Assembly (NCBI GenBank): GCA_000715855.1
Contig: KL571405.1
Location: 3,671-9,385, forward strand
DNA length: 5,715 nucleotides
DNA from: Actinoplanes liguriensis
GTDB taxonomy: Bacteria > Actinomycetota > Actinomycetes > Mycobacteriales > Micromonosporaceae
Direction of reading: 5' to 3'
In this document: positions 5,691-5,715 of the stretch, piece by piece
Numbering within the stretch: position 1 is the first letter of the stretch
How the letters are laid out: the number at the start of each line of letters is the position of its first letter
Notes under the pieces: generated by a model
Told to the model about the DNA's origin: nothing
Databases searched by the model: none
What the model saw: the letters and a program-made list of their open reading frames with translations, nothing else
Made by a program: the position numbers and the translations under genes

Positions 5691-5715
5691 GTGGTTATTC
5701 GTGCCTCATAACCAC
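5691..5715. repeat. Perfect 8-bp inverted repeat at the window end
   Basis: GTGGTTAT (5691-5698) and ATAACCAC (5708-5715) are exact reverse complements around a 9-nt centre. The repeat is AT-richer than its surroundings. It may be a second terminator-like stem or an operator for the next gene. Its right arm ends on the last base, so the full extent is unknown. Confidence 0.5.

Overview
The window is high-GC DNA (except for two AT-richer spots) with GTG starts, codons ending in G or C, and tightly overlapping genes. This fits an actinomycete, perhaps of the Micromonosporaceae, but the family guess is weak because there is no taxonomic marker. It holds two divergent ABC-importer operons that share one 165-bp regulatory region.

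The left operon is on the minus strand and reads 2176 to 1. It encodes a TauC-like permease, a TauA-like lipoprotein binding protein and the first 120 residues of a TauB/SsuB-like ATPase that runs off the window edge. This is a taurine/alkanesulfonate importer. The permease gene is broken near 1724: its two halves lie in different frames, and about 12 residues that relatives have just before the EAA loop are absent.

The right operon is on the plus strand and reads 2342 to 5618. It encodes a polar amino-acid-type permease, its ATPase (ATGA overlap), a lipoprotein amino-acid binding protein, and a GNAT N-acetyltransferase (GTGA overlap). An amino-acid importer coupled to a GNAT enzyme, next to a sulfonate importer, resembles the sulfur-scavenging modules of Bacillus subtilis (ytmI/tcyJKLMN and yxeKLMNOPQ). 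In those modules S-modified cysteines are imported and N-acetylated before the sulfur is released. A sulfur-starvation locus is my inference; the substrate cannot be read from sequence.

The most important observation is technical. Positions 4215-4229 read GTGTATAAGAGACAG, the last 15 bases of the Tn5 mosaic end used in tagmentation (Nextera) library adapters. It lies inside the amino-acid binding-protein gene, at the point where the frame changes and the first strand of the binding-protein fold is missing. It is best explained as an adapter remnant at a false assembly join, not biology. The frameshift in the left permease gene may be a second assembly fault. Neither gene should be called a true pseudogene without checking reads.

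The divergent region carries a 10-bp element, CGATAGGA(A/C)T, once per direction, each exactly 36 nt upstream of its GTG start. This suggests paired promoters or operators under common control. The last 97 bases contain a GC-rich hairpin after the GNAT gene and a perfect 8-bp inverted repeat that ends on the last base of the window. I see no RNA gene, CRISPR array or insertion sequence.
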